Positions 15,039-24,402 of a stretch of 40,677 bases of DNA are shown here, in pieces. The DNA lies in assembly GCA_001915545.1 (NCBI GenBank), contig MNQS01000127.1, positions 1 to 40,677 of the forward strand, given 5' to 3'. Within the stretch, counting starts at the first letter, position 1. The number at the start of each line of letters is the position of its first letter. Under the pieces are notes generated by a model that was not told the DNA's origin, ran no database searches, and saw only the letters and a list, made by a program, of their open reading frames with translations. This DNA is from Bacteroides sp. 43_108. Lineage in GTDB: Bacteria; Bacteroidota; Bacteroidia; Bacteroidales; Bacteroidaceae. The position numbers and the translations under genes were made by a program.

Positions 15039-15186
15039 CATCCATTGCGAAACATTCCGGCAGGCCGCTCGCTCCCGGTTCTGCATTTCAGGTCGGGATC
15101 GGGAGCGGTTGCGGTATTGCCGTTTCCGCGATTTTTCGTATTTTTACAGAGTATTGGCATTGTTCGATGATGTAAGCAAGACGCCT

Positions 15187-17318
<2,132 letters not shown>

Positions 17319-17322
<4 letters not shown>

Positions 17323-17358
17323 TCCGGGCGATCGCCTTTCGACGACGGATCGGATCAC
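17319..17358. terminator. bidirectional hairpin between convergent genes
   Basis: GTGATCCG (17319-17326) pairs with CGGATCAC (17351-17358), enclosing the palindrome GGCGATCGCC (17327-17336). It sits between the convergent RecD2 and YgbA-family stops. There is no clear T-run, so the terminator assignment rests on position and symmetry. Confidence 0.45.
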
Positions 17359-17649
17359 TTACCGCAGCAGATGCCGCAGGGCTTCGAGGGGATGATACAG
17401 CAGCATCCGGGGTCCGGCATAGCGCATCACGGCCCGAATCTTTTCCCGCTGTGCCGGAGCGTAGCAATGAACCGTGCACTGTTTGCAGGAGCCTTTGAGA
17501 GGGCCGTAGCGGCAGGTTTCCAACCGCCGGCAGGCGTAGGACAAAAGGCTGCGGCACGCCTCGCACAGCTCCGCGTTGTGCTCCTTGCGACGGCAATAGA
17601 GGCGTATCATCCGTTCTACCGTCCGTTTTTCCCGTTCGATGCGATCCAT
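17359..17649 (-). CDS. YgbA/nitrous-oxide-stimulated promoter family protein
   Basis: A 96-residue protein with the family's cysteine pattern: LYCRRKEH, LCEACRSLLSYACRRLETC, then CKQCTVHCY and the terminal RAVMRYAGPRMLLYHP. The six or more cysteines suggest metal or Fe-S binding. E. coli YgbA is linked to recovery from nitrosative stress. It begins 1 nt after umuC and is the last gene of the umuDC operon, an association seen in other Bacteroidetes elements as far as I know. Confidence 0.8.
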   Translation of the reverse strand: MDRIEREKRTVERMIRLYCRRKEHNAELCEACRSLLSYACRRLETCRYGPLKGSCKQCTVHCYAPAQREKIRAVMRYAGPRMLLYHPLEALRHLLR

Positions 17650-17650
17650 C

Positions 17651-18910
17651 CTATTTCGCCTTTACGGTCAGTAGCTCCCGCCAGTCGGTCGTATAGCGCG
17701 GCGAGAGATGTTCGCGGTTCATACGGAACGGCTCGGTTCCCTGTGCCGCGATGACGATGCTGCCCCGGCCATAGACCTTGTTCACCCGATCCAGAGCCTC
17801 CATCAGTCGTGCGTGCTTCCCCTTGTCGGGCGGTGCGAACAGAGTGCCCTGCACGCCCGTTGCCGGTACGATCTGCGCGAGTGTCACACCGGCTTTTTTG
17901 TACCCGAACCCTGGACGATAAATTTGCCGCAGCGCTGCACGGGCCTGCCGGACGATCTCCAGCGTGCTGTCGGTAGGTTCGGGTAAGGTCAGCACGGCCG
18001 TTTCATAGCGCTGAGGCTGGTCGTCCCGGTGGCGGTTGGTGAAAATGAATCCGTGTATCTGCCCGCAGAGAGCACGCTGGGCGCGGAGCTTCTCGGCGCA
18101 CATCGAAGCGAACTCCGCGACGATGCGTTCGAGCTCCTCCCGCTCGTAGATCTCCTTGGGGAAACTGCGCGAGACGGTGATCTGCTGCTTCTGCTGCGGC
18201 ATCTGTTCGAAGCCGATGCACTCGATGCCCTGTAACTCGTGCCACGTCCGCAGACCCGTAATCCCCATGCGCCTGTGTATCCACTCCTCGGGCAGCTCGA
18301 CGAACTGCCGCGCGGTCGTGATGCGCATCGAATCGAAGAGCTTGCCGTAGCGGCGTCCGATACCCCAGACCTCGTGCAGGGGAAAGGTCGCAAGTACCTT
18401 TTCGATGTCCTCGGGCCGATGCATGTAACAGCAGCCGTCGAGTTTCGGGTAGCGCTTGGCCAGCTTCGAGGCGATCTTGGCCAGAGTCTTGGTCGGCGCG
18501 ATGCCGATGCTCACGGGAATGCCCGTGTTGCGGCGTATCGTGCGGCCGATGCGACGTCCGTAGTCGTCTAACGGCTCGGCGATGCCGTGCAGGTCGAAAA
18601 ATGCCTCGTCGATGGAGTACACCTCGACGGAGGGGACGAGCGTGCGGAGCGTCGCCATCACACGGCGCGACATATCGCCGTAGAGGGCGAAGTTGGCCGA
18701 AAAGACGGCCACGCCGTGCCGGTCGATAAGCCCCTGTACCTGATAGAGCGGCTGCCCCATGCCGATGCCGAGGGCTTTGGCTTCGTTCGAGCGGGCGATG
18801 ATGCAGCCGTCGTTGTTCGACAGCACGACCACGGGTCGCCCGACAAGATCGGGACGGAAGACCCGCTGGCAGGAGGCGTAGAAGTTGTTGCAGTCGCAAA
18901 GGCCGTACAT
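17651..18910 (-). CDS. umuC: Y-family DNA polymerase UmuC
   Basis: A 419-residue translesion polymerase. It begins MYGLCDCNNFYASCQRVF, carrying the first metal-binding Asp, then RPVVVLSNNDGCIIARSNEA. The catalytic SIDEAFFDL follows, then thumb and little-finger regions through TVSRSFPKEI and PGFGYKKAGV. The start at 18910 is chosen over a longer frame because the family's N-terminus begins exactly there. It forms an operon with umuD (8 nt upstream). UmuD-UmuC make an error-prone polymerase used under DNA damage; element-borne copies can raise mutation in the host. Confidence 0.95.
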   Translation of the reverse strand: MYGLCDCNNFYASCQRVFRPDLVGRPVVVLSNNDGCIIARSNEAKALGIGMGQPLYQVQGLIDRHGVAVFSANFALYGDMSRRVMATLRTLVPSVEVYSIDEAFFDLHGIAEPLDDYGRRIGRTIRRNTGIPVSIGIAPTKTLAKIASKLAKRYPKLDGCCYMHRPEDIEKVLATFPLHEVWGIGRRYGKLFDSMRITTARQFVELPEEWIHRRMGITGLRTWHELQGIECIGFEQMPQQKQQITVSRSFPKEIYEREELERIVAEFASMCAEKLRAQRALCGQIHGFIFTNRHRDDQPQRYETAVLTLPEPTDSTLEIVRQARAALRQIYRPGFGYKKAGVTLAQIVPATGVQGTLFAPPDKGKHARLMEALDRVNKVYGRGSIVIAAQGTEPFRMNREHLSPRYTTDWRELLTVKAK

Positions 18911-18918
18911 CGAAGGTG

Positions 18919-19353
18919 TTATTTGAAGGTTTTGACGACGTGACGCACCACGCCCCAGATCGAGAATTCGTTGTCGGCATCGACGCGAATGGGCGGATAT
19001 GCGGGATTGGACGGCAGGAGCCAGGCCCCCGCAGCTTCCAGCTTGACCCGTTTGACGGTGAACTCCCCATCCACGTAACAGACGGCGATGCATCCGTCGT
19101 AAGGCTCGACGGCACGATCGACGATCAGCAGGTCGCCGTCGCCGATACCGTCGCCCGTCATGCTGTCGCCCTCGACACGCACGAAAAATGTCGAGGCAGG
19201 ATTCGGCACCAGCTCACGGTTCAGGTCGAGCGGCATGTCCAAAAAGTCGTCCGCCGGCGACGGGAACCCCGCCCTGACCGTGCCGCCCGACAGAGGAACT
19301 TCGCACGGAGTAGACAGGCCCGGACGAAAGATTCGCAGTGTTTTTTTATCCAT
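18919..19353 (-). CDS. umuD: UmuD-type S24 self-cleaving protein
   Basis: A 144-residue LexA/UmuD-family protease. The self-cleavage site is A28-G29 (RAGFPSPADDF), the nucleophile Ser64 lies in EGDSMTGDG and the general base Lys101 in EFTVKRV. No N-terminal DNA-binding domain is present, so it is UmuD rather than LexA. RecA-stimulated cleavage yields UmuD', the partner of UmuC. It lies 11 nt after the 188-residue gene and 8 nt before umuC. Confidence 0.95.
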   Translation of the reverse strand: MDKKTLRIFRPGLSTPCEVPLSGGTVRAGFPSPADDFLDMPLDLNRELVPNPASTFFVRVEGDSMTGDGIGDGDLLIVDRAVEPYDGCIAVCYVDGEFTVKRVKLEAAGAWLLPSNPAYPPIRVDADNEFSIWGVVRHVVKTFK

Positions 19354-19364
19354 TCTTCTACATT

Positions 19365-19931
19365 TTACGGAACAGGTGTGAGTCTGTACCGGCCTTGAAA
19401 CAGCACCTCGGGGAGCGGATCGGCGGACATCTCTCCGGCCCAGTAGCGCACGGCTGCGGCGGCTATGTCGCGGGCCGTGGCCGTACGCTCGTCTATGGCG
19501 TCGAGCCAGCGCATGTCCCCTGTAAAACGGTCGTACGTTTCGAGGATTTGCACTTCGCATAGCTGTGCCGAGGACATGCCGCTGTAATTCCTGTAATATT
19601 CGCAGGCCGCTCTCTCCGTGAAGAAATAGGCGCAGTCGGTGCGACCGATACGCATGTGCGGAGGACGGTGCAAATCGAATGCCGCATCCCAGATGCAGCA
19701 GACGCACGCCTGATGCTCCGGATTGAAAGGGTCGAGCTGCGGAAAGTGGTCGGCAAGCGAGGGAATCGTTTGCAGGATGCTTTGGCCGCTTAACAGCGAC
19801 TGGACATAAACAAGACGCATGATCTGCGCGTGCCGGGCATAGTCGGGGTGTCGCAGGTTGTTGTCGCGCGTTTTCGTATCGAGATCGATTCCGATTTGCG
19901 TACGGTCGGATTCCAAACGGTAGAGTGCCAT
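19365..19931 (-). CDS. hypothetical protein leading the umuDC operon (188 aa)
   Basis: MALYRLESDRTQIGIDLDTK start at 19931. I cannot name the family. The body is helical, with a short cysteine-containing stretch (HQACVCCIWDAAFD) and a FFTERAACEYYRNY segment. The C-terminal part (RYWAGEMSADPLPEVLFQGR) resembles the end of small ADP-ribosyltransferase-like domains only superficially. It is cotranscribed with umuD (11-nt gap). The long upstream extension of its frame is ruled out by the -7 element at 19957-19964. Confidence 0.6.
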   Translation of the reverse strand: MALYRLESDRTQIGIDLDTKTRDNNLRHPDYARHAQIMRLVYVQSLLSGQSILQTIPSLADHFPQLDPFNPEHQACVCCIWDAAFDLHRPPHMRIGRTDCAYFFTERAACEYYRNYSGMSSAQLCEVQILETYDRFTGDMRWLDAIDERTATARDIAAAAVRYWAGEMSADPLPEVLFQGRYRLTPVP

Positions 19932-19956
19932 TGCGAGATTCTGTTTCGGGTGCCTG

Positions 19957-19964
19957 CAAATATA
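19957..19964 (-). promoter_or_regulatory. -7 element of the umuDC operon
   Basis: TATATTTG on the minus strand matches TAnnTTTG and lies about 26 nt before the ATG at 19931. A -33 TTTG is not evident at the usual distance. I do not see a recognisable SOS box. Confidence 0.35.
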
Positions 19965-20287
19965 GCGATAAGACACCGAAAAGAACACGTAATTTTCGAT
20001 TTTCCTTCGCCTCCGGTTGCCTGCGGGGAAGCTCGGCACGCGCACGGCCGCTGCCGCGCCCTCGTCGGCTGCGGACGGGAAAATCATCCTCGGCGTCGGC
20101 ATACCTCCGCCCTGCGGTATTTTCCCGTCGCTGCGCCGCCGTCGCGCACCGGTGTTCTTCCCGAGGCAACCGGTACGTCCGGGATAATACAGATCGTCTG
20201 CCCGACAGATTCGGAGGCGGTCGAGGTTGTTCCGCGACGCTCCGGTCTTCGCTTTTCGTTTACGAATCTCTAAACCGATAACGAACC

Positions 20288-21115
20288 ATGACACATGATC
20301 CGACGAAGGGCTGTTATACCCTCGACACGTTACGGGCATTGAATCCGCTTTACGACCACGAACACGGCCTGACACAGCAGGACGTCGAAGCGGTCAATGC
20401 CATGAAGAAATACATCGAATCGACACGCAGCGCCGACAGGCCGCAGTGCGGCGATCGAGTGCGATACGTTTCCCGCCACGGTGACTATGCCGGCAGTGCA
20501 TTGATCGCCTACGACAGAAACGATATGCTCACCGTCTGTATCTGTCCTTACGATCCCTTCGCCTCGCGGACGAAAGACGGCGTACAGTGCTGTAGCAGCG
20601 GAGGCCCCTTTACCCATGTCGCGGCTGCCGCATTCCGCTATGAGGGCCCCCGACGGGGTTCTTTCAAAATCTGGGGTCACGACGGACCTTGCGGCAACGG
20701 GTCGATCCGCTTCGAAGCCGAAGTCGCGGGGTGGAGCTACCGCGAACCCGATCCGCTCTATGGCGACTTTACGACCGAGGCGTGGCGCAGGCTCTATGTC
20801 TATCGGATCGAACGGCCGTGCGGCAGCGATCTTTATCGCACGAACGGCCGGGAGATCGGCGACGAAGCAGCGTTCCAGACGTTCCTGCACGACTACAAAG
20901 CTACCGTATTTCCGGGACGTTCGCCCCGGCAGCTGGTCGTCTGGTGCTACCGCCCTGCGGAGAGACCTCTGCCGCAGGAGCAGTGGGATGCGCTCGACGC
21001 GCCGATCGTCGATTGCCGTATCTACAACGTCCCGCAACCCGTGAAGATTCTCTACGACGATCTTCGGCACGAACGGATCGTCTATTACGTTCCGCCCACA
21101 CTCCATATCCATTAA
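20288..21115 (+). CDS. DUF4121-like element protein
   Basis: A 275-residue protein (MTHDPTKGCYTLDTLRALNP). Conserved-looking blocks are CGDRVRYVSRHGDYAGSA, GGPFTHVAAAAFRYEGPRRG and a C-terminal RIYNVPQPVKILYDD. This pattern matches, from memory, the DUF4121 family restricted to Bacteroidetes conjugative elements. No catalytic role is known. It is divergent from the umuDC operon and begins the second plus-strand run of cargo genes. Confidence 0.65.
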   Translation: MTHDPTKGCYTLDTLRALNPLYDHEHGLTQQDVEAVNAMKKYIESTRSADRPQCGDRVRYVSRHGDYAGSALIAYDRNDMLTVCICPYDPFASRTKDGVQCCSSGGPFTHVAAAAFRYEGPRRGSFKIWGHDGPCGNGSIRFEAEVAGWSYREPDPLYGDFTTEAWRRLYVYRIERPCGSDLYRTNGREIGDEAAFQTFLHDYKATVFPGRSPRQLVVWCYRPAERPLPQEQWDALDAPIVDCRIYNVPQPVKILYDDLRHERIVYYVPPTLHIH

Positions 21116-21129
21116 ATCCCTATAACATT

Positions 21130-21753
21130 ATGAATGACGACACACTGATCGTTACCGAAACCGAGGGCGATACGTTCGACTTGCAGCTCTCGGAGTCTTC
21201 GACGCCCGAAACCTTTCGACGCCGGGCCGCTTCGCTGACGGGAAGCGGCCTTTCCGAATCCGAAGCGCGGCATGTAGTTGCGACGACGCCCGTTCCGATG
21301 GAGATTTTCTGCGACTCCGAGCGCGGAATCTTCGCTGTCGAAGCCGAACCGCTCGCCTACAGCCCGCTGTTCAATCCCTACACGGGAGAGGAGATCCCGA
21401 ACGAGAACCTCCGAACGGAGGATGCGAAACTTTCCGACAGCCGGATCACAACGGAAAGAGATAAGATGCTGGAACGATACGAGGCGATCGACCGAATACA
21501 CCGCCGACGCCTCGTCGATCTGATGACAGGAATCGTTTCCGAAATGACGGGCCAAAGCCTCGATTCAGGCAACGAATATCCGGCATCGGACGAACGCCAG
21601 GATAAATGCTATGTCACAGCTTTCCGGATAAAACATGCTGTGTTGTATGCCTGCCTGTCGTACGACTACGGAGGGGATCGCTGCGTGCCGGTGCGGGACC
21701 TCGAAGTCGGACAGCTTTTCGATGTCTTGCGGATGATGCTGCAAGACCTCTGA
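21130..21753 (+). CDS. hypothetical element protein (207 aa)
   Basis: MNDDTLIVTETEGDTFDLQL start, 14 nt after the previous stop. The protein is acidic, with an RRRAASLTGSGLSESEARHV helix and a C-terminal half rich in helices (ERYEAIDRIHRRRLVDL). No recognised domain. It is followed by a strong hairpin at 21773-21800, so the transcript probably ends here. Confidence 0.55.
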   Translation: MNDDTLIVTETEGDTFDLQLSESSTPETFRRRAASLTGSGLSESEARHVVATTPVPMEIFCDSERGIFAVEAEPLAYSPLFNPYTGEEIPNENLRTEDAKLSDSRITTERDKMLERYEAIDRIHRRRLVDLMTGIVSEMTGQSLDSGNEYPASDERQDKCYVTAFRIKHAVLYACLSYDYGGDRCVPVRDLEVGQLFDVLRMMLQDL

Positions 21754-21772
21754 ATATCATTCCAACCCGTTT

Positions 21773-21800
21773 GCCCCGTAATCGCCGTTGATTACGGGGC
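21773..21800 (+). terminator. perfect 11-bp hairpin
   Basis: GCCCCGTAATC (21773-21783) and GATTACGGGGC (21790-21800) pair perfectly around a 6-nt loop, 19 nt after a stop codon. A T-rich stretch follows shortly after (TTTGTTTT), but not immediately. It is likely a terminator. Confidence 0.65.
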
Positions 21801-21830
21801 GCATTTGTTTTACCATGAAATTTACCGCTT

Positions 21831-22193
21831 ATGAGCCACGAAATCATCAAAAACATCTTCGTCACCGCCGACCGGCGCGTGATCGTCTGCCATGCGCCCG
21901 GCAATATCCAACCGCAGATCTTTCATGAGGAGGAATACGAACCCCTGACCGAACTGTTGCGCAAGGAGGGCTACGAACGCCTGGAGGAGGAAATCCTCTA
22001 TCTCTTTTTTCTGGGGGTCTGGCAGAACGACCTGCGGCACGGCCGTGCCGTCGCCCGCGCTATCGAGCAGGAGCGGATGGATGTTTACGAACTCTGGAAA
22101 CGATGCGATCGGGACGTATCGTTCCGACGGGAGTTTATCAGACATTTGGCCACCTATCTCGAACCTTTGACGGTCGAATTGCCGAACCTATAA
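21831..22193 (+). CDS. hypothetical element protein (120 aa)
   Basis: MSHEIIKNIFVTADRRVIVC start. The protein is mostly helical and acidic (EEEYEPLTELLRKEGYERLE, then AIEQERMDVYELWKR). It is the first gene after the 21773 hairpin. I do not recognise a family, and its job cannot be deduced from its neighbours. Confidence 0.5.
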   Translation: MSHEIIKNIFVTADRRVIVCHAPGNIQPQIFHEEEYEPLTELLRKEGYERLEEEILYLFFLGVWQNDLRHGRAVARAIEQERMDVYELWKRCDRDVSFRREFIRHLATYLEPLTVELPNL

Positions 22194-22208
22194 AACCTCG
22201 ATACGACT

Positions 22209-22667
22209 ATGCAAGTGAAATTATTGCGTCAGGCCGCAGGTCGGGATGACCGGATCGTCGCGGCCTATGAAGATGTGACCTTCCTGAACGAACACGTCGG
22301 ATGGTACCCCATTATAAAAGACCGGTTCCGTAAGGCGAACGATATAGTTGTCGTCGTACTGCGTGTCGGCGACGTTTGTTTCGAAGCCGGAAGTATGTTT
22401 CGCAGAGGAATGCTCCGCAAGGAATATATCGAAGCGCGGACTGCGGAAGCTCGCAACCTGCGAGCCGCCGTGCAACGCCGTATGGCGAGCTGCCAGTGGA
22501 TTCCGTCGTCTTACGTGGCAGCCTACGAAGCACTGGGTTGGGATGCCCGGCCGTTGAAGGGGCATCGCACCCGTATGCGCGAACTGTATGCTGCGGAAGA
22601 CCGAAGACGGGAACAAGTGCGGATCGAACGGGAAAATGACGACAGCGGCAAGAGGAAGCGCGGCTGA
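22209..22667 (+). CDS. hypothetical element protein (152 aa)
   Basis: MQVKLLRQAAGRDDRIVAAY start. An N-terminal beta-rich segment (VVVVLRVGDVCFEAG) precedes a long basic helix rich in Arg and Glu towards the C-terminus (RMRELYAAEDRRREQVRIER). It could bind nucleic acid, but this is only composition. Fifteen nucleotides separate it from the previous gene. Confidence 0.5.
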   Translation: MQVKLLRQAAGRDDRIVAAYEDVTFLNEHVGWYPIIKDRFRKANDIVVVVLRVGDVCFEAGSMFRRGMLRKEYIEARTAEARNLRAAVQRRMASCQWIPSSYVAAYEALGWDARPLKGHRTRMRELYAAEDRRREQVRIERENDDSGKRKRG

Positions 22668-22675
22668 GAACGTCA

Positions 22676-22915
22676 TTGAAACGGGCCGAGGCTGCTTTTC
22701 GGGAGGGAGGATTCGTCGAAACGGAACTCTTTATTGTCTTGTGCGGCAAATATGGGATCAATATCCACCCCCGGACGCTCGGCATGCTGCAAAGACGGAT
22801 TGCCGATTTATCCCGAACGCAGATCCATTGCAAAGGCGTGAGCCGAGGTTTCCGTATCTCGTCGTTGCGCGGATGCCGCGAATTGATCGATCGCTTGGCG
22901 GAAAAACTAAAATAG
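22676..22915 (+). CDS. small basic hypothetical protein (79 aa)
   Basis: Starts at a TTG (22676) 8 nt after the preceding stop; no ATG is available, because an in-frame stop lies at 22637. The sequence KRAEAAFREGGFVETELFIV is followed by a basic half with RRIADLSRTQIHCKG and a C-terminal helix. It could be a small nucleic-acid-binding protein. The unusual start keeps confidence modest. Confidence 0.4.
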   Translation: MKRAEAAFREGGFVETELFIVLCGKYGINIHPRTLGMLQRRIADLSRTQIHCKGVSRGFRISSLRGCRELIDRLAEKLK

Positions 22916-22949
22916 ATTTTCAAATATTCACCCTGTAATTTAACTCAAT

Positions 22950-23240
22950 ATGAAAATTATGTGTCAGGAGCACTACGACGAAGTAGTGTGTTATGCCGAA
23001 CGAATCGGCGACAAAACATTGGAAGAACGGTTGAACGATCTGAAACGGTGGGAGCGGAATCCGAACTGTCCTTGTGAAATCGAACTGTATAAGGATTCCG
23101 CGCCTTATTCCTTTCTTTTCAGGCAGCGCTATGCCGACAGCAGTACAGGCATTGTCGGCGGACTGGTCTATCACGGCACACCCGATCGTTCGGGATGTTA
23201 CTGCGAACCGAGAATCCGCGGCTGGGAAATTCATACGTGA
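22950..23240 (+). CDS. DUF4120-like protein
   Basis: A 96-residue protein matching, from memory, the Bacteroidetes DUF4120 pattern: MKIMCQEHYDEVVCYAERIG, then RLNDLKRWE, CEIELYKDSAPYSFLFRQRY, and GIVGGLVYHGTPD with a final GWEIHT. The family is known only from Bacteroidetes mobile elements and has no assigned function. It is the last gene of the GC-rich block; composition drops sharply after it. Confidence 0.75.
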   Translation: MKIMCQEHYDEVVCYAERIGDKTLEERLNDLKRWERNPNCPCEIELYKDSAPYSFLFRQRYADSSTGIVGGLVYHGTPDRSGCYCEPRIRGWEIHT

Positions 23241-23423
23241 AATGCGGATTCTGATTTGACAATGAATCTTGATTAATAAATGACGGTACATCATCATATT
23301 CTCATTGATTATCAATGGTTTACAACTTAAAAGGTAGACTACTCAAAAATTTACTTGTTTTTTTGCGAAAAATCTAAGATTTAACGTTTTTTTTCATCGA
23401 CTCTCTCCGAACAGAGGGAAAAA

Positions 23424-23472
23424 AGGCAAAAACGGCCCTTTGGGGCCCTGACAGACCCCGTCTGCAAATATA
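23424..23472 (-). ncRNA. possible very short terminated transcript
   Basis: On the minus strand, TATATTTG (23472-23465) matches the -7 consensus. A small hairpin CAGAC-GGG-GTCTG (23464-23452) follows directly. Next comes a stem GGCCC-CAAA-GGGCC (23447-23434) and then GTTTTT and more T. A CAAA at 23496-23499 could be the -33 at a slightly long spacing. The result would be a tiny RNA or an attenuator. Confidence 0.3.
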
Positions 23473-23637
23473 GAGCATGTCGGGGTTTATTTCGCCAAAA
23501 TGGGCTGTAAAATCGAGTATGGATTCACGGATATTTTCAGGCTCCAATCGTGGAATCTTGTCTTTGGTCAGAGTGTCATTTTGCTCGGCTTTAATAACAC
23601 CAGGAGCACAAATAAATTTTGCAGCCAAAAGAGAAAA

Positions 23638-23668
23638 ATGGCTGAGTCCACTTTCAAGGCGCAGCCAT
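23638..23668 (+). terminator. possible terminator hairpin
   Basis: ATGGCTG (23638-23644) pairs with CAGCCAT (23662-23668), and CTCTTTTTT follows. The 17-nt loop is long. The transcript it would end is not clear. Confidence 0.35.
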
Positions 23669-24089
23669 CTCTTTTTTCCCTTATTTTGACTTTACTTTAA
23701 TGAACGTATATATGAATACGGGGATAAAGTAAAGTTGATGATTTCATGGAAAAGTGTAGCTCTCAAGCCTCAATTTTGATGGAAAAATGCTTAAAGAGAA
23801 TCTGATTCGTTAGGAAAGGTGTGAGATAATTATTATTTGTTTAAGAAAATGCCTCAATCATACCTCTCCCTAAAAATAGAAAATTATTCTGAGTTATTTA
23901 TAAGGCATACAAGATATTATGGGAGTGTGGCATGTTTTCATGGGGAAATGTGTCTAAAACTGCCATTTTGTCATATTGTGTGTGACAATTCCGTTAGAAA
24001 TCTGACTTTTAGCCCTATTTTGGTCTATGGCATACATTATGTGTATATTCTTTTAGATTAAAGCCGGGTTAAGACCGATGGATACGTTT

Positions 24090-24402
24090 TATGGATTGTA
24101 CGCAATTGTGTTCCACACGCAGGTTTTGGCTGACGTGTGAGTAGTATTTCTGACTTTCCAAATGGCTAAGAAGAGCTGTGTAAGCTTTATTACCAAGAAG
24201 GAGATCAGAATGAACCAAGAAGGTGCTAGTAAAGTATTCATGACTTTCATAAACAATGTAAGTTGGTGATACAAAGCTAACAATAAATTTCTACAGAAGA
24301 GTAGCGTTGACTAATGCGCAAGCAGGAAGCAACATCAGGCATGTATCCATCAACAGGCATGCTACGACCGGCTTTAATCTTTTTTATATTTCATCTGAGA
24401 AC
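24090..24402 (+). ncRNA. candidate structured RNA upstream of the reverse transcriptase
   Basis: This leader has a strong hairpin: CACACGCAG (24114-24122) pairs with CTG-A-CGTGTG (24130-24139), nine pairs with one bulge and a 7-nt loop. A 10-bp direct repeat ACCAAGAAGG lies at 24192-24201 and 24214-24223. Several DRT-type antiviral reverse transcriptases have an essential template ncRNA immediately upstream, so this is where one would be expected. The extent of the RNA is a guess. Confidence 0.35.

Larger units (their letters stand above)
23241..24402. other. AT-rich non-coding junction
   Basis: This gap of about 1.16 kb holds no gene I can support. Composition changes from GC-rich to AT-rich here, which suggests an element or cargo boundary. 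It contains a minus-strand promoter-like element and terminator (23424-23499), a plus-strand hairpin (23638-23668), and the structured leader of the reverse transcriptase (about 24090-24402). A minus-strand frame of 84 codons (23374-23628) exists, but it overlaps the terminator and is probably not a gene. Confidence 0.5.

Noticed and set aside
18003..19115. Long minus-strand frame of 370 codons alongside umuC
   Set aside because: It is another frame of the umuC-umuD region, rich in Arg/Pro/Ser, with no family match; umuC and umuD explain the sequence.
23374..23628. 84-codon minus-strand frame
   Set aside because: It overlaps a terminator and a promoter-like element on its own strand and has no recognised family. 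It may be chance or a remnant, so I did not call it as a gene.
23837..24061. 74-codon plus-strand frame
   Set aside because: It starts with TTG, has no family-like sequence or neighbour support, and lies in AT-rich non-coding sequence.
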